From Achromobacter deleyi (GTDB lineage: Bacteria > Pseudomonadota > Gammaproteobacteria > Burkholderiales > Burkholderiaceae_B): a DNA stretch of 64,000 bases. Under the pieces are notes generated by a model that made no database searches, was not told the DNA's origin, and worked only from the letters and a program-made list of their open reading frames with translations. The translations under genes were made by a program, and so were the position numbers. How positions within the stretch are numbered: the stretch's first letter is position 1; every line of letters starts with the position of its first letter. Of this stretch, positions 53,185 to 62,787 are shown piece after piece. The stretch covers positions 4,774,001 to 4,838,000 of the forward strand of contig NZ_CP065997.1 of the NCBI RefSeq assembly GCF_016127315.1, in the 5' to 3' direction.

Positions 53185-55884
53185 ATGCCCCAGGATTCTT
53201 CCGGACTGTCCCGCCTGTCGACCGCCGGCATCGCGCAGGCCAACCGCCTGCTGGACCTGCGCACGCCGCTGGGCGAGAACCGCCTGGTGGCCGAGACCTT
53301 GTCGGCCACCGAACAGCTCAGCGGCGGCGCCTGCCGGCTGGAGATCACCGCGCTGTCGGATGACGCGCACATCCCGCTGAAGGCCCTGATGGGCCAACCC
53401 GTGACCCTGCGCCTGCAGACCGCGCTGGGCCGCGAGCAGCCGCGCCTGTGGCACGGCCACGCCACGGCGGTGCGCTTCCTGGGCGCCAATGGCGGCCTGG
53501 CGCGCTATGGCCTGACCGTCGAGCCATGGCTGGCGTTCCTGCGGGCGCGGCGCGACAGCTTCGCCTATCAGGACAAGACGGTGATCGACATCGTCGACAG
53601 CATCTTCGGCGACTACAAGGGCCAGGGCACGCTGGCGCCGCAATGGCGCTGGGAAGTGAAGGACCGCGCCGCCTACGCCAAGCGCAGCCTGACCATCCAG
53701 TACCGCGAAACCGATTACGACTTCATTGAACGCCTGCTGGCCGAAGAGGGCCTGTTCTACTGGGTCGAGCATGCCGACGACGGCCACACTCTGGTCATTG
53801 CCGACCACAACGATGCCTTCAAGGCCGGCCCGCAGGCCAGCGTGCGCTTCGCCCGAGCCGACGTGACCGAGACCGAGGACAGCATCCAGCAATGGAGCGC
53901 GCGCCAACGCTGGCAGACCAACGGCGTGCGCATGGCGAGCTGGGACTACCGCAGCGCCCAGGCGCGGCCGGTGTCGGCGCAGGCGGACAGCGGCAAGCTG
54001 GCGAATCCGCTCGAACTGATCAGCGATGACTACCCCGGGCAGTATGCCTACGAGGACAGCGCGCAGGGCGAGCGGCTGGCGCACAACGCGCTGGCCGCGC
54101 TGCGCGTGCGCCAGCAGAGCGTCGAGGGCGCCGGCACCGTGCGCACGCTGGCGCCGGGCCAGCGCTTCGAGCTGACCGGCCACTACCAGCAGGGCGGCGC
54201 GTCCGCGTTCGTGGTGATCGCGATCACGCACCAGGCCCGCAACAACTTCGACGCCGACCTCGGCCGCGCCGTGCGCGAGGCGCTGGGCGGCGACGAGGGC
54301 GAGGACGCCGATTTCTACCGCAATGCCTTCACCTGCATCGGCAGCGACACCGAATTCCGCCCCGCGACGCAGGACGGCCACGGCGAGCGCCTGCATCCCC
54401 GTCCCACCGTATTCGGCGCGCAGACCGCGCTGGTGGTGGGCGCCGAGGAACCGGTGCACACCGACCGCGACCACCGCATCAAGGTGCAGTTCCACTGGCA
54501 GCGCGGCAAGGCGTCCAGCAGCCGGCTGGCGCACCCGTCGGGCGATGAGAACGCGCCGGCCAAGGACGAGCTGGGCGCCTGGGTCCGCGTGGCCGAGCCG
54601 GTGGCCGGCGGCGACTGGGGCGGCCATTTCGTGCCGCGCGTCGGGCAGGAAGTGCTGGTGGAATTCCTGCACGGCGACATCGACCGCCCGGTGGTGGTCG
54701 GCGCGCTGTACAACGGCGAAGGCGCCGAGGATGCTTCCCACAACCAGGTGCAGGCAGGCGGCGCCAACGCCACCGGCAATGCCCCGGCCTGGTTCGCGGG
54801 CGGCAGCGAGGGTCATGCCCACAATGCGGTGATGTCCGGCTTCAAGACCCAGGCGCTGGCGACCAGCGGCGCCGGCACCGGCGGCTACAACCAGCTGGTG
54901 CAGGACGACACGCCGGGCCAGTCGCGCCTGACCGCCTCGACCACGCAGGCCGATTCCCGCCTGAACCTGGGCCACGTCAAGCAGCAGCGCGACAACGAGC
55001 GCCTGCAGGACCTGGGTCATGGCGCCGAACTGTCGACCAAGGAAGCGGTGGCGCTGCGCGGCGGTTCCGGCCTGCTGATCAGCGCCGACCTGCGCGAGAA
55101 CGCCGAGGGCGCGCTACTGGACAGCGCCGAGGCGGCCAAGCAGATCGACGCCGCCCTCGAATCGGCCAGGGAACTGGGCGACATCGCGATCAAGCAGAAG
55201 GCCATCCTGGATGGCGATCCGCAGGCGCTGCCGGCGCATGATGCCCTCGGGCACGTCCGCGACGTAGTCGAGGCCACCCAGGACGATCCGGGCGCCCAGG
55301 CCGGCGCGGCCAAGGTGACGGCCTACCGCGAACCGCACATCCAGGTCAGCGCGCCCAGCGGCATCGGCCAGTACACGCCGGGCAACGCCTTCCTGGTGGC
55401 CGGCGGCACGCTGGCGCAGGTCGCGCCGGATGTGAACTGGGTCAGCAGCGCCAACCTGGCGGTAGGGGTGGCGGCCGGCGTGGTGTTGTTCACGCTGGGC
55501 CAGGAAGCCGGTGGCGGCCGCCCGGTGCAGGACCGCGGCCTGCGGCTGCACGCGGCGGGCGGCAAGCTGCGCCTGCACAGCCGGGACGCCAAGATGACCC
55601 TGACCGCCGAGAAGGCGGTGACCTTTGCCTCGGCCAGCGCGGCCGTGCTGGTGCAGGCCAGGCAGCGCGTGCTGGCCACCGCCGCGGGCGCCTATGTGCG
55701 GCTGGAGGGCGGCGGCATCCAGCTGCATGCGCCGGGCAAGGTCGAGCTGAAGGCGGGAGCGCATAGCTGGGTGGGGCCGCAACAGGCTCCGTTGCCGGAC
55801 ATGATGCCCGTGGGCGATTTCAAGGGATGCCAGTTGAAGATGCAAAGCGCGGCAGCCTCCGGCGCAGCGGTGGTGGAGCTCTAG
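53185..55884 (+). CDS. vgrG: T6SS spike protein VgrG (TssI), copy 3
   Basis: Product of about 899 residues from the ATG at 53185; GTG at 53179 is an alternative. The core has FAYQDKTVIDIVDSIFGDYK, TIQYRETDYDFIERLLAEEG, DHRIKVQFHWQRGK and VPRVGQEVLVEFLHGDIDRP, then a DUF2345 beta-helix ending PGKVELKAGAH. A short tail with a single Cys closes it. Directly after it come a DUF4123 adaptor and a VasX-like effector, making that its likely cargo. It shares extended N-terminal similarity with vgrG2 (IAQANRLLDLRTPLGE against the vgrG2 start). Confidence 0.94.
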   Translation: MPQDSSGLSRLSTAGIAQANRLLDLRTPLGENRLVAETLSATEQLSGGACRLEITALSDDAHIPLKALMGQPVTLRLQTALGREQPRLWHGHATAVRFLGANGGLARYGLTVEPWLAFLRARRDSFAYQDKTVIDIVDSIFGDYKGQGTLAPQWRWEVKDRAAYAKRSLTIQYRETDYDFIERLLAEEGLFYWVEHADDGHTLVIADHNDAFKAGPQASVRFARADVTETEDSIQQWSARQRWQTNGVRMASWDYRSAQARPVSAQADSGKLANPLELISDDYPGQYAYEDSAQGERLAHNALAALRVRQQSVEGAGTVRTLAPGQRFELTGHYQQGGASAFVVIAITHQARNNFDADLGRAVREALGGDEGEDADFYRNAFTCIGSDTEFRPATQDGHGERLHPRPTVFGAQTALVVGAEEPVHTDRDHRIKVQFHWQRGKASSSRLAHPSGDENAPAKDELGAWVRVAEPVAGGDWGGHFVPRVGQEVLVEFLHGDIDRPVVVGALYNGEGAEDASHNQVQAGGANATGNAPAWFAGGSEGHAHNAVMSGFKTQALATSGAGTGGYNQLVQDDTPGQSRLTASTTQADSRLNLGHVKQQRDNERLQDLGHGAELSTKEAVALRGGSGLLISADLRENAEGALLDSAEAAKQIDAALESARELGDIAIKQKAILDGDPQALPAHDALGHVRDVVEATQDDPGAQAGAAKVTAYREPHIQVSAPSGIGQYTPGNAFLVAGGTLAQVAPDVNWVSSANLAVGVAAGVVLFTLGQEAGGGRPVQDRGLRLHAAGGKLRLHSRDAKMTLTAEKAVTFASASAAVLVQARQRVLATAAGAYVRLEGGGIQLHAPGKVELKAGAHSWVGPQQAPLPDMMPVGDFKGCQLKMQSAAASGAAVVEL

Positions 55885-55887
55885 ACC

Positions 55888-56844
55888 ATGGATGGAGTCT
55901 CGCACACGGATACCTTTGCATCGGGCGTCGCGCTGGCGGAGACGTTGCAGCAGTTGGCCCTGTCCATGGGCGAGGCGCGCTGCCACCTGCTGATCGATCC
56001 TTTGCTGCGCGATCCCGTCGAAGACGAGGATTGGCAAGGCCTGGGTGAAGCTTTGGCTGCACGCGCCACTGCCATCCGGCTGGCGCATCCTGACATCGAT
56101 CCACGCGTCTGGCCACGCTTGATCACGCTGGACCTGACCCGGCCGCGTGACGCCGATATCAGCCGGACGGCGGCTGAAATGGCGATTCGCGACTGGCATT
56201 CCGAATCATTGGCCCAAGGCAGGGGGCGCCGTATCGGCGGTTGGATATTCGGCGTGACTGACGTCATCGCGATGGCGCGGCATCTGGGGCGGAGCCTGTT
56301 GCAGGAGAGTCCAGGAGGCGGCCGCCGTTTGTTCAGGTTGCACGACCCGGCGGTTATTGATCTGGTCTGGCGCATGGCCTCGCATGGACAGAAGGCCGAT
56401 TTGCTCGGCCCGGCGAACTTGTGGGTCAACATCGATAGGTGGGGGCGCCTGGCTCGGTATGCCAGCGAAGCGCCGCGTAGCGGTGCAACCGTCCAGCTCG
56501 ACGCTGAACAGTGGCGTCTTGCCGCGCTGTTGGGTGCGGTAAATCGTGCCTGGCGGGTGGTGGCGGAGCGGCCGGATGCGGTTTCCGAGGAAGCGTTGGA
56601 CCAGGTAGTGGCTTGTGTGCGTCGTGGGGTCGAGGCGGGTCTTCGCGATGCGCGGGACTGGGAGGCGATGGCGGTGCGCGCGTTGACGGTGCATCCAGAG
56701 TTCGACTGCCATCCTGACGTAGCGGCGCTGCTGGCGGAACGACCGGACGACGTGGGGTTTGCCCGGCTCGTGATGGATTTTACAGAGGCGGACTGGAGGC
56801 GAATCGCACGCGAGGCTCCGTTGCGACGCGCCTCGCCTATTTGA
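55888..56844 (+). CDS. DUF4123 effector-loading adaptor (with vgrG3)
   Basis: Product of 318 residues. The N-terminal half fits DUF4123: CHLLIDPLLRDPVEDEDW, RLITLDLTRPRDADI, then RIGGWIFGVTDVIAMARHLG and GRRLFRLHDPAVIDLVWRM. It would hold the downstream effector on VgrG3. It starts 4 bases after vgrG3 and ends 16 bases before the effector gene. From here to about 61.3 kb the coding sequence is visibly richer in A/T third positions than the core genes. Confidence 0.85.
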   Translation: MDGVSHTDTFASGVALAETLQQLALSMGEARCHLLIDPLLRDPVEDEDWQGLGEALAARATAIRLAHPDIDPRVWPRLITLDLTRPRDADISRTAAEMAIRDWHSESLAQGRGRRIGGWIFGVTDVIAMARHLGRSLLQESPGGGRRLFRLHDPAVIDLVWRMASHGQKADLLGPANLWVNIDRWGRLARYASEAPRSGATVQLDAEQWRLAALLGAVNRAWRVVAERPDAVSEEALDQVVACVRRGVEAGLRDARDWEAMAVRALTVHPEFDCHPDVAALLAERPDDVGFARLVMDFTEADWRRIAREAPLRRASPI

Positions 56845-56859
56845 GCTTAGGACAAGGGA

Positions 56860-59715
56860 ATGAGCAAAGGTTGCGATGTATGCCGGGCGAGCGGTCTGCC
56901 CATCTTGCCCACACGCTACGCGGTGGTCCCAGCCAGCTTCCAGCAGGCCGAACTGGGGACGTTCAGCGGTGAACGCGTGGTGGATGTAAAGCTGGACGCC
57001 GCGCGCTACAAGTACGCGGTACGAACGTTGCGACACGGATTCCTCTATCTGTTCTATGAAAAAGGAGCCCAGGGTGCGAATTACTGGGAGGTCTACTCGG
57101 TGACCGCGGACGGCATGCTCTGGCGTTGTGATGACACCGACAGCGCCCGTCTGGAGCCGTCGATGAAATGCGCGAACCAGGGGCACAATCCGCTGCGCAT
57201 GCACTACATCGTCATCGAGAAGCCCGAGCAATGCGGCAAAGTGTGGCTCGCGTATAGCGAGCATAAATGGAGTCGCCAGACCCTGGCGCGGTATGCCAAC
57301 GCGGAGCATCGTCCGTCGCGCATGCAGGCGATCGAACCCGCTGTCTGGGCGCAGGGGCATTGCGAGGCCAAGAATCATCAGTCGATTCTGGCGGTCGAAT
57401 CGAACTTCAAGCGCATTCTGGAGTACGGCGACCATCAGTTCAGTACGCTGACAGGAGAGCCGCCCGCGTTGCCCTATGCGGGTTTCGACCGGGTGCGCAG
57501 CCTGAGCCAGATCAATGGCTCCTATGACGAGGCGACACTCGTCGAACAGTTCACCAAGACGCCCTGGTATCCGCGTAATAGACCTGTGGGCGATCGCAGG
57601 GATCTGGTGCTGCAGCAGTTGCTGGCGCAGATGTTGGACAAATGCGGCGACCCCTCCATGGGTGTGAGTTATTGGCCGATGGCGCTGGCGCTGTGGGATG
57701 CCATCGGCATTACCGACGAACTGAACGGCTATTGCAACGATGCGTTGGGAAAGATCGCCTTGTACGGGGACGAGCGGGCCCTGCAGGTGACCGCAGCCAG
57801 TAATATCGCCGGCGCCAAAGCGGCGCTCGAGAACAAGGCAGACGAAGCCGCGACCCGCACCGCCGAGGCGGTCCAGATGGGACAGCGCGGCGGCTACCGC
57901 CACTACGAGGTCATGCGGCGCAACCAGGTACTGAACGACAATGTGCCGAGCACCGAGGGCAAGCAAGCGCTGGCGGCGTTGGAGAATGACCATTCCAATC
58001 GGGTCATATCGGATGCGGAATATCGCAGCAGGCGCGGCGCGCTATTGGACAAATACGTGCCTGCCGCTCGTCGCGCCCAGGCCGAACATGATTTCAATGC
58101 CTTCGACGCCGAGGTTGCACAGGCAGATCAGACGCGGACTCAAAACCTGGAGAACTATCGCAAGGACCGGGTCAAGCAGGCATGGGAGCGCTACAACGAC
58201 AACGTCGACTGGGATAAGCTGAAACTGTTCAAGAAGAACTATGACAGTTTCCAGGAGGCGGCGACTGCGCTGGCCAACCTGCGCACCGGCGAATTGATCA
58301 AATGGCTTGAGTGGGACCTGCTGTTCGACACGTTCGAGGACTATAGCGAAGAGGTCGAGGACGACGGCCACGAGTTCATCGAGGTGGTTGGGGATTTGAC
58401 CGAAGGGATCAGCGGCAGTCAGACGGGCCGAGCCTATCTTAAGATGTTGGTGGAAACCCGGCGCGATGCCGGCGACCGCAAGTCTTTGTTCTGGCGGGCG
58501 ATTGCCGCCAACCAGAAGGAGCTCAAGCCCGCCGTGAGCAACGCGGTGGAGGAGGCGGTCAAGTCCAAGGACACGCCTCTGCCGACTGGCATGGCGGTCA
58601 TCGAACGCGTCCTCAGCAACCTGAAGACCTTCTCGGGCTATTACAAGCGGGCGGTGTCGCTTGTCGGCGAAACCAAAGTGGAGAAGCTGGGACCCCTGCC
58701 TAGGGCAATGAAGAATGCGGGCATCGATAAGCTCATGATGACGGCGGGCGACACTGTGTTTCGCTGGTTGGGCATGAATCGTCTGGGCGACTTCGTGGGT
58801 GAGAAGATCATTCAGAACATCTTTCTCATGTCGACCGGTATCTCCGACGCGGATGCGTTGGCACTGGTGCGCGAACAGGCCCGCCTGGATGGTGTGGCGC
58901 GTGATGTTGCGCTGCGGCGCCTGCGGACGGCGCGTACGTTCCTGGAAGCCAACGAGGCCATCGCGAACGAGCCGAGTCACAAGGTTCTGCGCGACATGTG
59001 GGGCAAGATGCGGCCTGCGACTGGACGCAATGGAGCCACCACCATGCGCATCACGGTGGTCGTGGGGCTGATCGAGCTATGGAATTTCAGGAAGCTGATT
59101 TCAGCCACAGACAAGACAACCAAGACCTACGCCCAATTGGTCGCATCGGGCGCCACGCTCAGCGCCGCGGTCATCGATATCGCGGTGGTGCCGTATCAAT
59201 TGGCGGGCAAGAAGGCGTTTGGTTTTCAGAAATGGAAACTGATGGGGGGCGCGCTTGGTTCGATCGCATCGTTCATTGGTGCTTCGCTTGATTTGAGCGA
59301 AGCGGCGGACCGGCGGGAGAAAAAACAGTATGCGCTGGTGGCGCTGCTGTTTGTGAAGGCGGGGCTGGGTTTCGTCGCCACGGGGGCGGCAGTTATCTCC
59401 GCCATAGCAACGTCGGCGCCGCTGCTCAAGATCGTCGGAAGGCGCCTGGGGTTGCGAGTGATGGTGGTGGCGGTGGATGGCATCGCATCGCGCGTCGCCA
59501 TCGCCTCGGTGGCGCGCGTGCTGGGGTTGTTGGTCGGCTGGGAAATCGCCGTGGTGTTGATCGCGGTGCAGTTGCTGGTATGGTATTTCACGCCGGACGC
59601 CCTGGAGGAATGGTGCGAGACCAGCGCCTTCGGCCGCCGCACGTTTGGCAAGCCGCAGGATGATCCCAAGAAGCAGGAAGAAGAATTCCTCGCCGCCTTG
59701 GCGGATGTGATGTAA
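56860..59715 (+). CDS. VasX-like T6SS effector (BTH_I2691 type)
   Basis: Product of 951 residues. The N-terminus (CDVCRASGLPILPTRYAVVP, YAVRTLRHGFLYLFYEKGAQ, NYWEVYSVTADGMLWRC) matches the VasX N-terminal region of T6SS membrane-active effectors. The middle is charged and helical (380-480 approximately). The last 200 residues contain about five hydrophobic segments (ITVVVGLIELWNF, ATLSAAVIDIAVVPYQLAG, GSIASFIGASLDL, GLGFVATGAAVISAIATSAP, AVVLIAVQLLVWYF), consistent with a pore- or membrane-inserting domain. It follows vgrG3 and a DUF4123 adaptor; a membrane protein after it is the immunity candidate. Pore formation is inferred from the family. Confidence 0.85.
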   Translation: MSKGCDVCRASGLPILPTRYAVVPASFQQAELGTFSGERVVDVKLDAARYKYAVRTLRHGFLYLFYEKGAQGANYWEVYSVTADGMLWRCDDTDSARLEPSMKCANQGHNPLRMHYIVIEKPEQCGKVWLAYSEHKWSRQTLARYANAEHRPSRMQAIEPAVWAQGHCEAKNHQSILAVESNFKRILEYGDHQFSTLTGEPPALPYAGFDRVRSLSQINGSYDEATLVEQFTKTPWYPRNRPVGDRRDLVLQQLLAQMLDKCGDPSMGVSYWPMALALWDAIGITDELNGYCNDALGKIALYGDERALQVTAASNIAGAKAALENKADEAATRTAEAVQMGQRGGYRHYEVMRRNQVLNDNVPSTEGKQALAALENDHSNRVISDAEYRSRRGALLDKYVPAARRAQAEHDFNAFDAEVAQADQTRTQNLENYRKDRVKQAWERYNDNVDWDKLKLFKKNYDSFQEAATALANLRTGELIKWLEWDLLFDTFEDYSEEVEDDGHEFIEVVGDLTEGISGSQTGRAYLKMLVETRRDAGDRKSLFWRAIAANQKELKPAVSNAVEEAVKSKDTPLPTGMAVIERVLSNLKTFSGYYKRAVSLVGETKVEKLGPLPRAMKNAGIDKLMMTAGDTVFRWLGMNRLGDFVGEKIIQNIFLMSTGISDADALALVREQARLDGVARDVALRRLRTARTFLEANEAIANEPSHKVLRDMWGKMRPATGRNGATTMRITVVVGLIELWNFRKLISATDKTTKTYAQLVASGATLSAAVIDIAVVPYQLAGKKAFGFQKWKLMGGALGSIASFIGASLDLSEAADRREKKQYALVALLFVKAGLGFVATGAAVISAIATSAPLLKIVGRRLGLRVMVVAVDGIASRVAIASVARVLGLLVGWEIAVVLIAVQLLVWYFTPDALEEWCETSAFGRRTFGKPQDDPKKQEEEFLAALADVM

Positions 59716-59723
59716 GGATAGCG

Positions 59724-60461
59724 ATGACGACGGAACGGAATGACAAAGCCAGCAAGCTGACCGGCAAGATCGCGGGACTGCGCCGTGTCAGGCGATCGCG
59801 CGATTTCGTGATGGAACAGCTCGGAGGCGGCGTGGGGGCGTCGGCGGTGTCGGCGGGACTGGCGGGGATGGGGGGCGCGGCCATTGCGATTGCCACCCTC
59901 GACAGCACTGAGAAGGCGGACTTTGTCGAATTCACCCTCGATGGACAACCGGTTCGAGGCTGGTTCTGGCGGTTTCCCTTTGACGAGGGCGATGACATCG
60001 AACTGGTGGCCGAGCACGACGGGCAGGCATGGATCGCCTACGGCGCCCGGCGGCCGGCCGATGCGCTGGTTGCGGTGTATCCGCATTGCTTCGAGGGGCG
60101 CCGGGCGCACTACGCTTCCACGTTCCGCTTCTGGGGCATCGTAGTGGGGGCGGTTTTTCTGTTCATGATGTGCCTGGATGCGATTTTCGCGATGTTCAAG
60201 GGCACATTCAGTCTGGCAGGGCAGTTGTCCGCGTATGCGGTCTACCTGGCCTATGGGCTGCCCGCACTGGTGCTGGTTTTCGGATTCCTGGCGTGGCGCG
60301 GCGGCCGCAAGACGGAAGGGTTTGCGCGGATGGCGGAGACCATTTTCGGCGGTTTTGGCTGGCGGGACGCCACCAGCATCAATTTGCGCAAGACCTCCAG
60401 GGCGCTGCGTCGCGAGGGTGATGGGCGTGACTACGGCACGCTCTATTTCCGCTACAAATGA
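59724..60461 (+). CDS. Membrane protein, candidate immunity to the VasX-like effector
   Basis: Product of 245 residues with a Gly-rich hydrophobic stretch near 30-60 and two clear transmembrane helices (WGIVVGAVFLFMMCLDAIFA and YAVYLAYGLPALVLVFGFLAW). A soluble beta-rich loop (FVEFTLDGQPVRGWFWRFPF) lies between the first two. It begins 8 bases after the effector gene. Inner-membrane location and position match immunity proteins of pore-forming T6SS toxins; this is inferred. Its end overlaps the next, broken gene. Confidence 0.75.
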   Translation: MTTERNDKASKLTGKIAGLRRVRRSRDFVMEQLGGGVGASAVSAGLAGMGGAAIAIATLDSTEKADFVEFTLDGQPVRGWFWRFPFDEGDDIELVAEHDGQAWIAYGARRPADALVAVYPHCFEGRRAHYASTFRFWGIVVGAVFLFMMCLDAIFAMFKGTFSLAGQLSAYAVYLAYGLPALVLVFGFLAWRGGRKTEGFARMAETIFGGFGWRDATSINLRKTSRALRREGDGRDYGTLYFRYK

Positions 60462-61274
60462 AGCAAGCGCGCGCGCGTCCGTAGCGCGCAGCCCGGAGGA
60501 TCCCTCCGTACTGTACAACGTGGTCGAAATCAATCCCGCCTGCCTGCGGCTGGTCGATCCCACCGAGAACCTGCGTGGCCTTGGCATCGTCATGACGATT
60601 GTGTTCAGCCTGATGTTGTTGCTGATCGCAACCAATTTCATCCTGTTCTACGACACGGCGACGCGCGGCTACGGCGGCGAGTATCTGGCGTTCGTCGCGG
60701 GCGGCTCGCTGCTGGGGGTGTTCGGGCTGTGGCATTCATCTTCAGGGGCCGGCTGGTGGCGCCCACAGGGGCGAGCGCGCCGGTTGTTTCGTTGCGGGTG
60801 GCCGAGCTTGAGCCGGGCTCGCGTCGCATCGCGCGCTGCGTCGCGCCCACCCGGATCTTTTCGTCGCGCGAAGCCACCGCTGGCGCCTGGCAGTTCATCC
60901 GGCGCTACATGGACGAAGAGCCCGCTGCTGTTCCTCCTGTGGTCCTGATGCCGAATCATCGCATCAATGCCTTTGCGTGGATGGACCGGGAACTGTTTAC
61001 GGAGGAGATCGACCGGCAGCATTATCCCGCCGGCCTGTTCGACGGATTCGCGTTCTGGATCTTGGCGGGGGCCTACTACCTGCCGAACTGGATGGAATAC
61101 TGGGTACGTCGCTATGGCAAGCAAGCTTCCCCATATGAAAAAGCGCTGGCTGCACGCCAGCATCCTGGGGATCCTGTTATGGGGCGTCCTGCCTTTGGGG
61201 TTCGTGCTGGTGACGGTATTGAAGTGGATAGCGTCATCAAATTAAATCCGGGTAATATTGACGAACACATTTAA
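60421..61274 (+). pseudogene. Frameshifted membrane protein gene after the VasX-like module
   Basis: Frame from the ATG at 60421 gives a good protein with two transmembrane helices (IVMTIVFSLMLLLIATNFIL, YLAFVAGGSLLGVFGLW) up to about 60731, then turns to Arg-rich nonsense. The next frame from 60729 continues sensibly (AFIFRGRLVAPTG, AWQFIRRYMDEEPA, INAFAWMDRELFTEEI), so one base is missing near 60731. A coupled ATG at 60458 (ATGA with the upstream stop) is also out of frame because of a (GC)5G run at 60467-60477. Near the 3' end a third frame (to 61245) codes a clean hydrophobic helix. The gene resembles a second immunity-like membrane protein and is either decayed or affected by a sequence error. 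Confidence 0.68.
60467..60477 (+). repeat. (GC)5G dinucleotide run after a coupled start codon
   Basis: Eleven alternating G/C bases lie nine bases into the frame opened by the ATG at 60458, which overlaps the upstream stop as ATGA. Removing one GC unit would join this start to the long frame that begins CCGGAGGATCC. The run is short for slippage, so phase variation is possible but unproven. Confidence 0.4.
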
Positions 61275-61283
61275 TCCGGGTAA
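61242..61283 (+). promoter_or_regulatory. Direct repeat and promoter upstream of the carotenoid oxygenase gene
   Basis: TTAAATCCGGGTAA (61242-61255) and TTTAATCCGGGTAA (61270-61283) are near-identical copies 28 bases apart. A promoter candidate overlaps them: TTGACG at 61258-61263 and TAAAAA at 61281-61286 with a 17-base spacer. The second copy covers the -35/-10 gap, so a regulator bound here would block transcription of the gene at 61323. The regulator is not known. Confidence 0.5.
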
Positions 61284-61322
61284 AAAAGCGTCCTGCGAAT
61301 GATCGCAACCAAGGACGCAAGC

Positions 61323-62663
61323 ATGAGTACATTCGATCTGAACACCGGCGCCACCGCGCCGCTGGCCGATGAGGTTGACCTGGCCGACCTGCCCGTGGAC
61401 GGCGCGCTGCCGCCCGGGCTGGACGGGGTCCTGGTCCGCAACGGCCCCAACCCCCTGCGCGGCCGTTTCGAGGGCAACGACGTGCTGTCGTGGTGGCCGC
61501 AGCCGGCGATGCTGCACGCCATTGCCTTCCACGACGGCCGGGCGACCGGTTACCGCAACCGCTGGGCGCGCACCCGGATCTGGGCGCGCGAATACGACCC
61601 GCAGGCCGAGGCCGGCCTGCCGGAGACCAATCCCAACGTCAATGTGCTGCGCCACGCGGGCGAAGTGCTGGCGCTGGCCGAGGGCGGGGCGCCGTTGGCG
61701 ATGACGCCCGCGCTGGATTTCCTGGGCGCCAGCCGGCGCCATCCCGGGCTGGCGGGCGGCATGACGGCGCACCCCAAGGCGGACCCCGAGACCGGCGAAC
61801 TGATGAGCTTTCGCGCTCACTGGGAACGGCCCTGGCTGCGCTATGGCGTGACGGGCGCCGACGGCCAGCCGCTGCTGGACCAGTTGATCGAGGTGCCGGG
61901 GCCGTCGATGATGCACGACATGGCGATCACGGCGCGCTTTAGCATCCTGCTGGACCTGAACGTGGCGTACGACTTCTCGATGTTGTCGCGCGGCTATCGC
62001 ATGCCGCTGCGCTGGCATGACGAGCGCCAGTCGCGGCTGGGCGTGATCCCGCGCCACGGCGGCCCGGTGCGCTGGTTCGAGGTGGCGCCGTGTTTCATCC
62101 AGCACGTGGTGAACGCGTATGACCGGGATGCGTCGACGCTGGTGCTGGACGTGGTGCGCTACCCGGAATACCTGCGGCTGTCGCGCGAGGGTGCCGGTTT
62201 CGAGGACAGCCCGCTGGGCGCGCTGTGGCGCTACGAGATCGACCTGGCCGGCGGCCGCGTCAGCGAGCGCGCGCTAGACGACGCGGGCATCGAATTGCCG
62301 CGCATCAACGAGGGCAGGACCGGGCGCGCCTACCGCTACTGTTATGCCGTGGAGCAGCCCAACAACCGCGAGATGCGCGGCGTGGTGCGCTACGACCTGG
62401 AAACCGGCGCGCGGCAACGCTACGCGGTGCCGCCGGGTGACCAGAACAGCGAGCCGGTATTCGTGCGGAGGCCAGGGGCGCGCGACGAAGACGACGGCTG
62501 GGTGCTGGTGTGCGTGTATCGCCAGGCCAGCGATACCAGCGACGTGGTGGTGCTGGATGCGCGCGACCTGGCGGCCGGGCCGCTGGCGACGGTGCGTCTG
62601 CCCCGGCGCATTCCGGCGGGCTTTCACGGCGCCTGGCTGCCGCGCGAGGCGGGCGGGAAGTAG
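61323..62663 (+). CDS. Carotenoid-cleavage oxygenase family protein
   Basis: Non-haem iron dioxygenase of 446 residues that cleaves a carbon-carbon double bond in carotenoids or stilbenes such as lignostilbene. The four iron-binding His are present: MTAH150PKAD, MMH198DMAIT, CFIQH261VVNAY and GFH435GAW. NPNVNVLRH and PLRWHDER are family segments around the barrel. The ATG at 61323 follows AAGGA; an ATG at 61299 lacks this. It stands alone between the T6SS module and a convergent gene. The substrate is not evident; stilbene-type cleavage is typical of such proteobacterial members. Confidence 0.92.
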   Translation: MSTFDLNTGATAPLADEVDLADLPVDGALPPGLDGVLVRNGPNPLRGRFEGNDVLSWWPQPAMLHAIAFHDGRATGYRNRWARTRIWAREYDPQAEAGLPETNPNVNVLRHAGEVLALAEGGAPLAMTPALDFLGASRRHPGLAGGMTAHPKADPETGELMSFRAHWERPWLRYGVTGADGQPLLDQLIEVPGPSMMHDMAITARFSILLDLNVAYDFSMLSRGYRMPLRWHDERQSRLGVIPRHGGPVRWFEVAPCFIQHVVNAYDRDASTLVLDVVRYPEYLRLSREGAGFEDSPLGALWRYEIDLAGGRVSERALDDAGIELPRINEGRTGRAYRYCYAVEQPNNREMRGVVRYDLETGARQRYAVPPGDQNSEPVFVRRPGARDEDDGWVLVCVYRQASDTSDVVVLDARDLAAGPLATVRLPRRIPAGFHGAWLPREAGGK

Positions 62664-62787
62664 GCGCCGGTGCTGGCGTGGGGACGGCCTGGCGAGCGTG
62701 CCCGGACGGCGGTCTGCCGGCAGGGCGTCGGCGTGTCATTGTCCGAGCCGCGGGCAGGACGTCGCGCCTGCCCCCGGCGGCCCGGGT

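Noticed and set aside
49527..53489. 1320-codon antisense frame opposite tssG and clpV
   Set aside because: Composition is shadow-like and the plus strand has unmistakable TssG and ClpV motifs.
61114..61245. Separate small one-helix peptide gene
   Set aside because: The frame codes a good hydrophobic helix but has no ribosome site before its ATGs, and it is better explained as the shifted 3' end of the broken gene at 60421.
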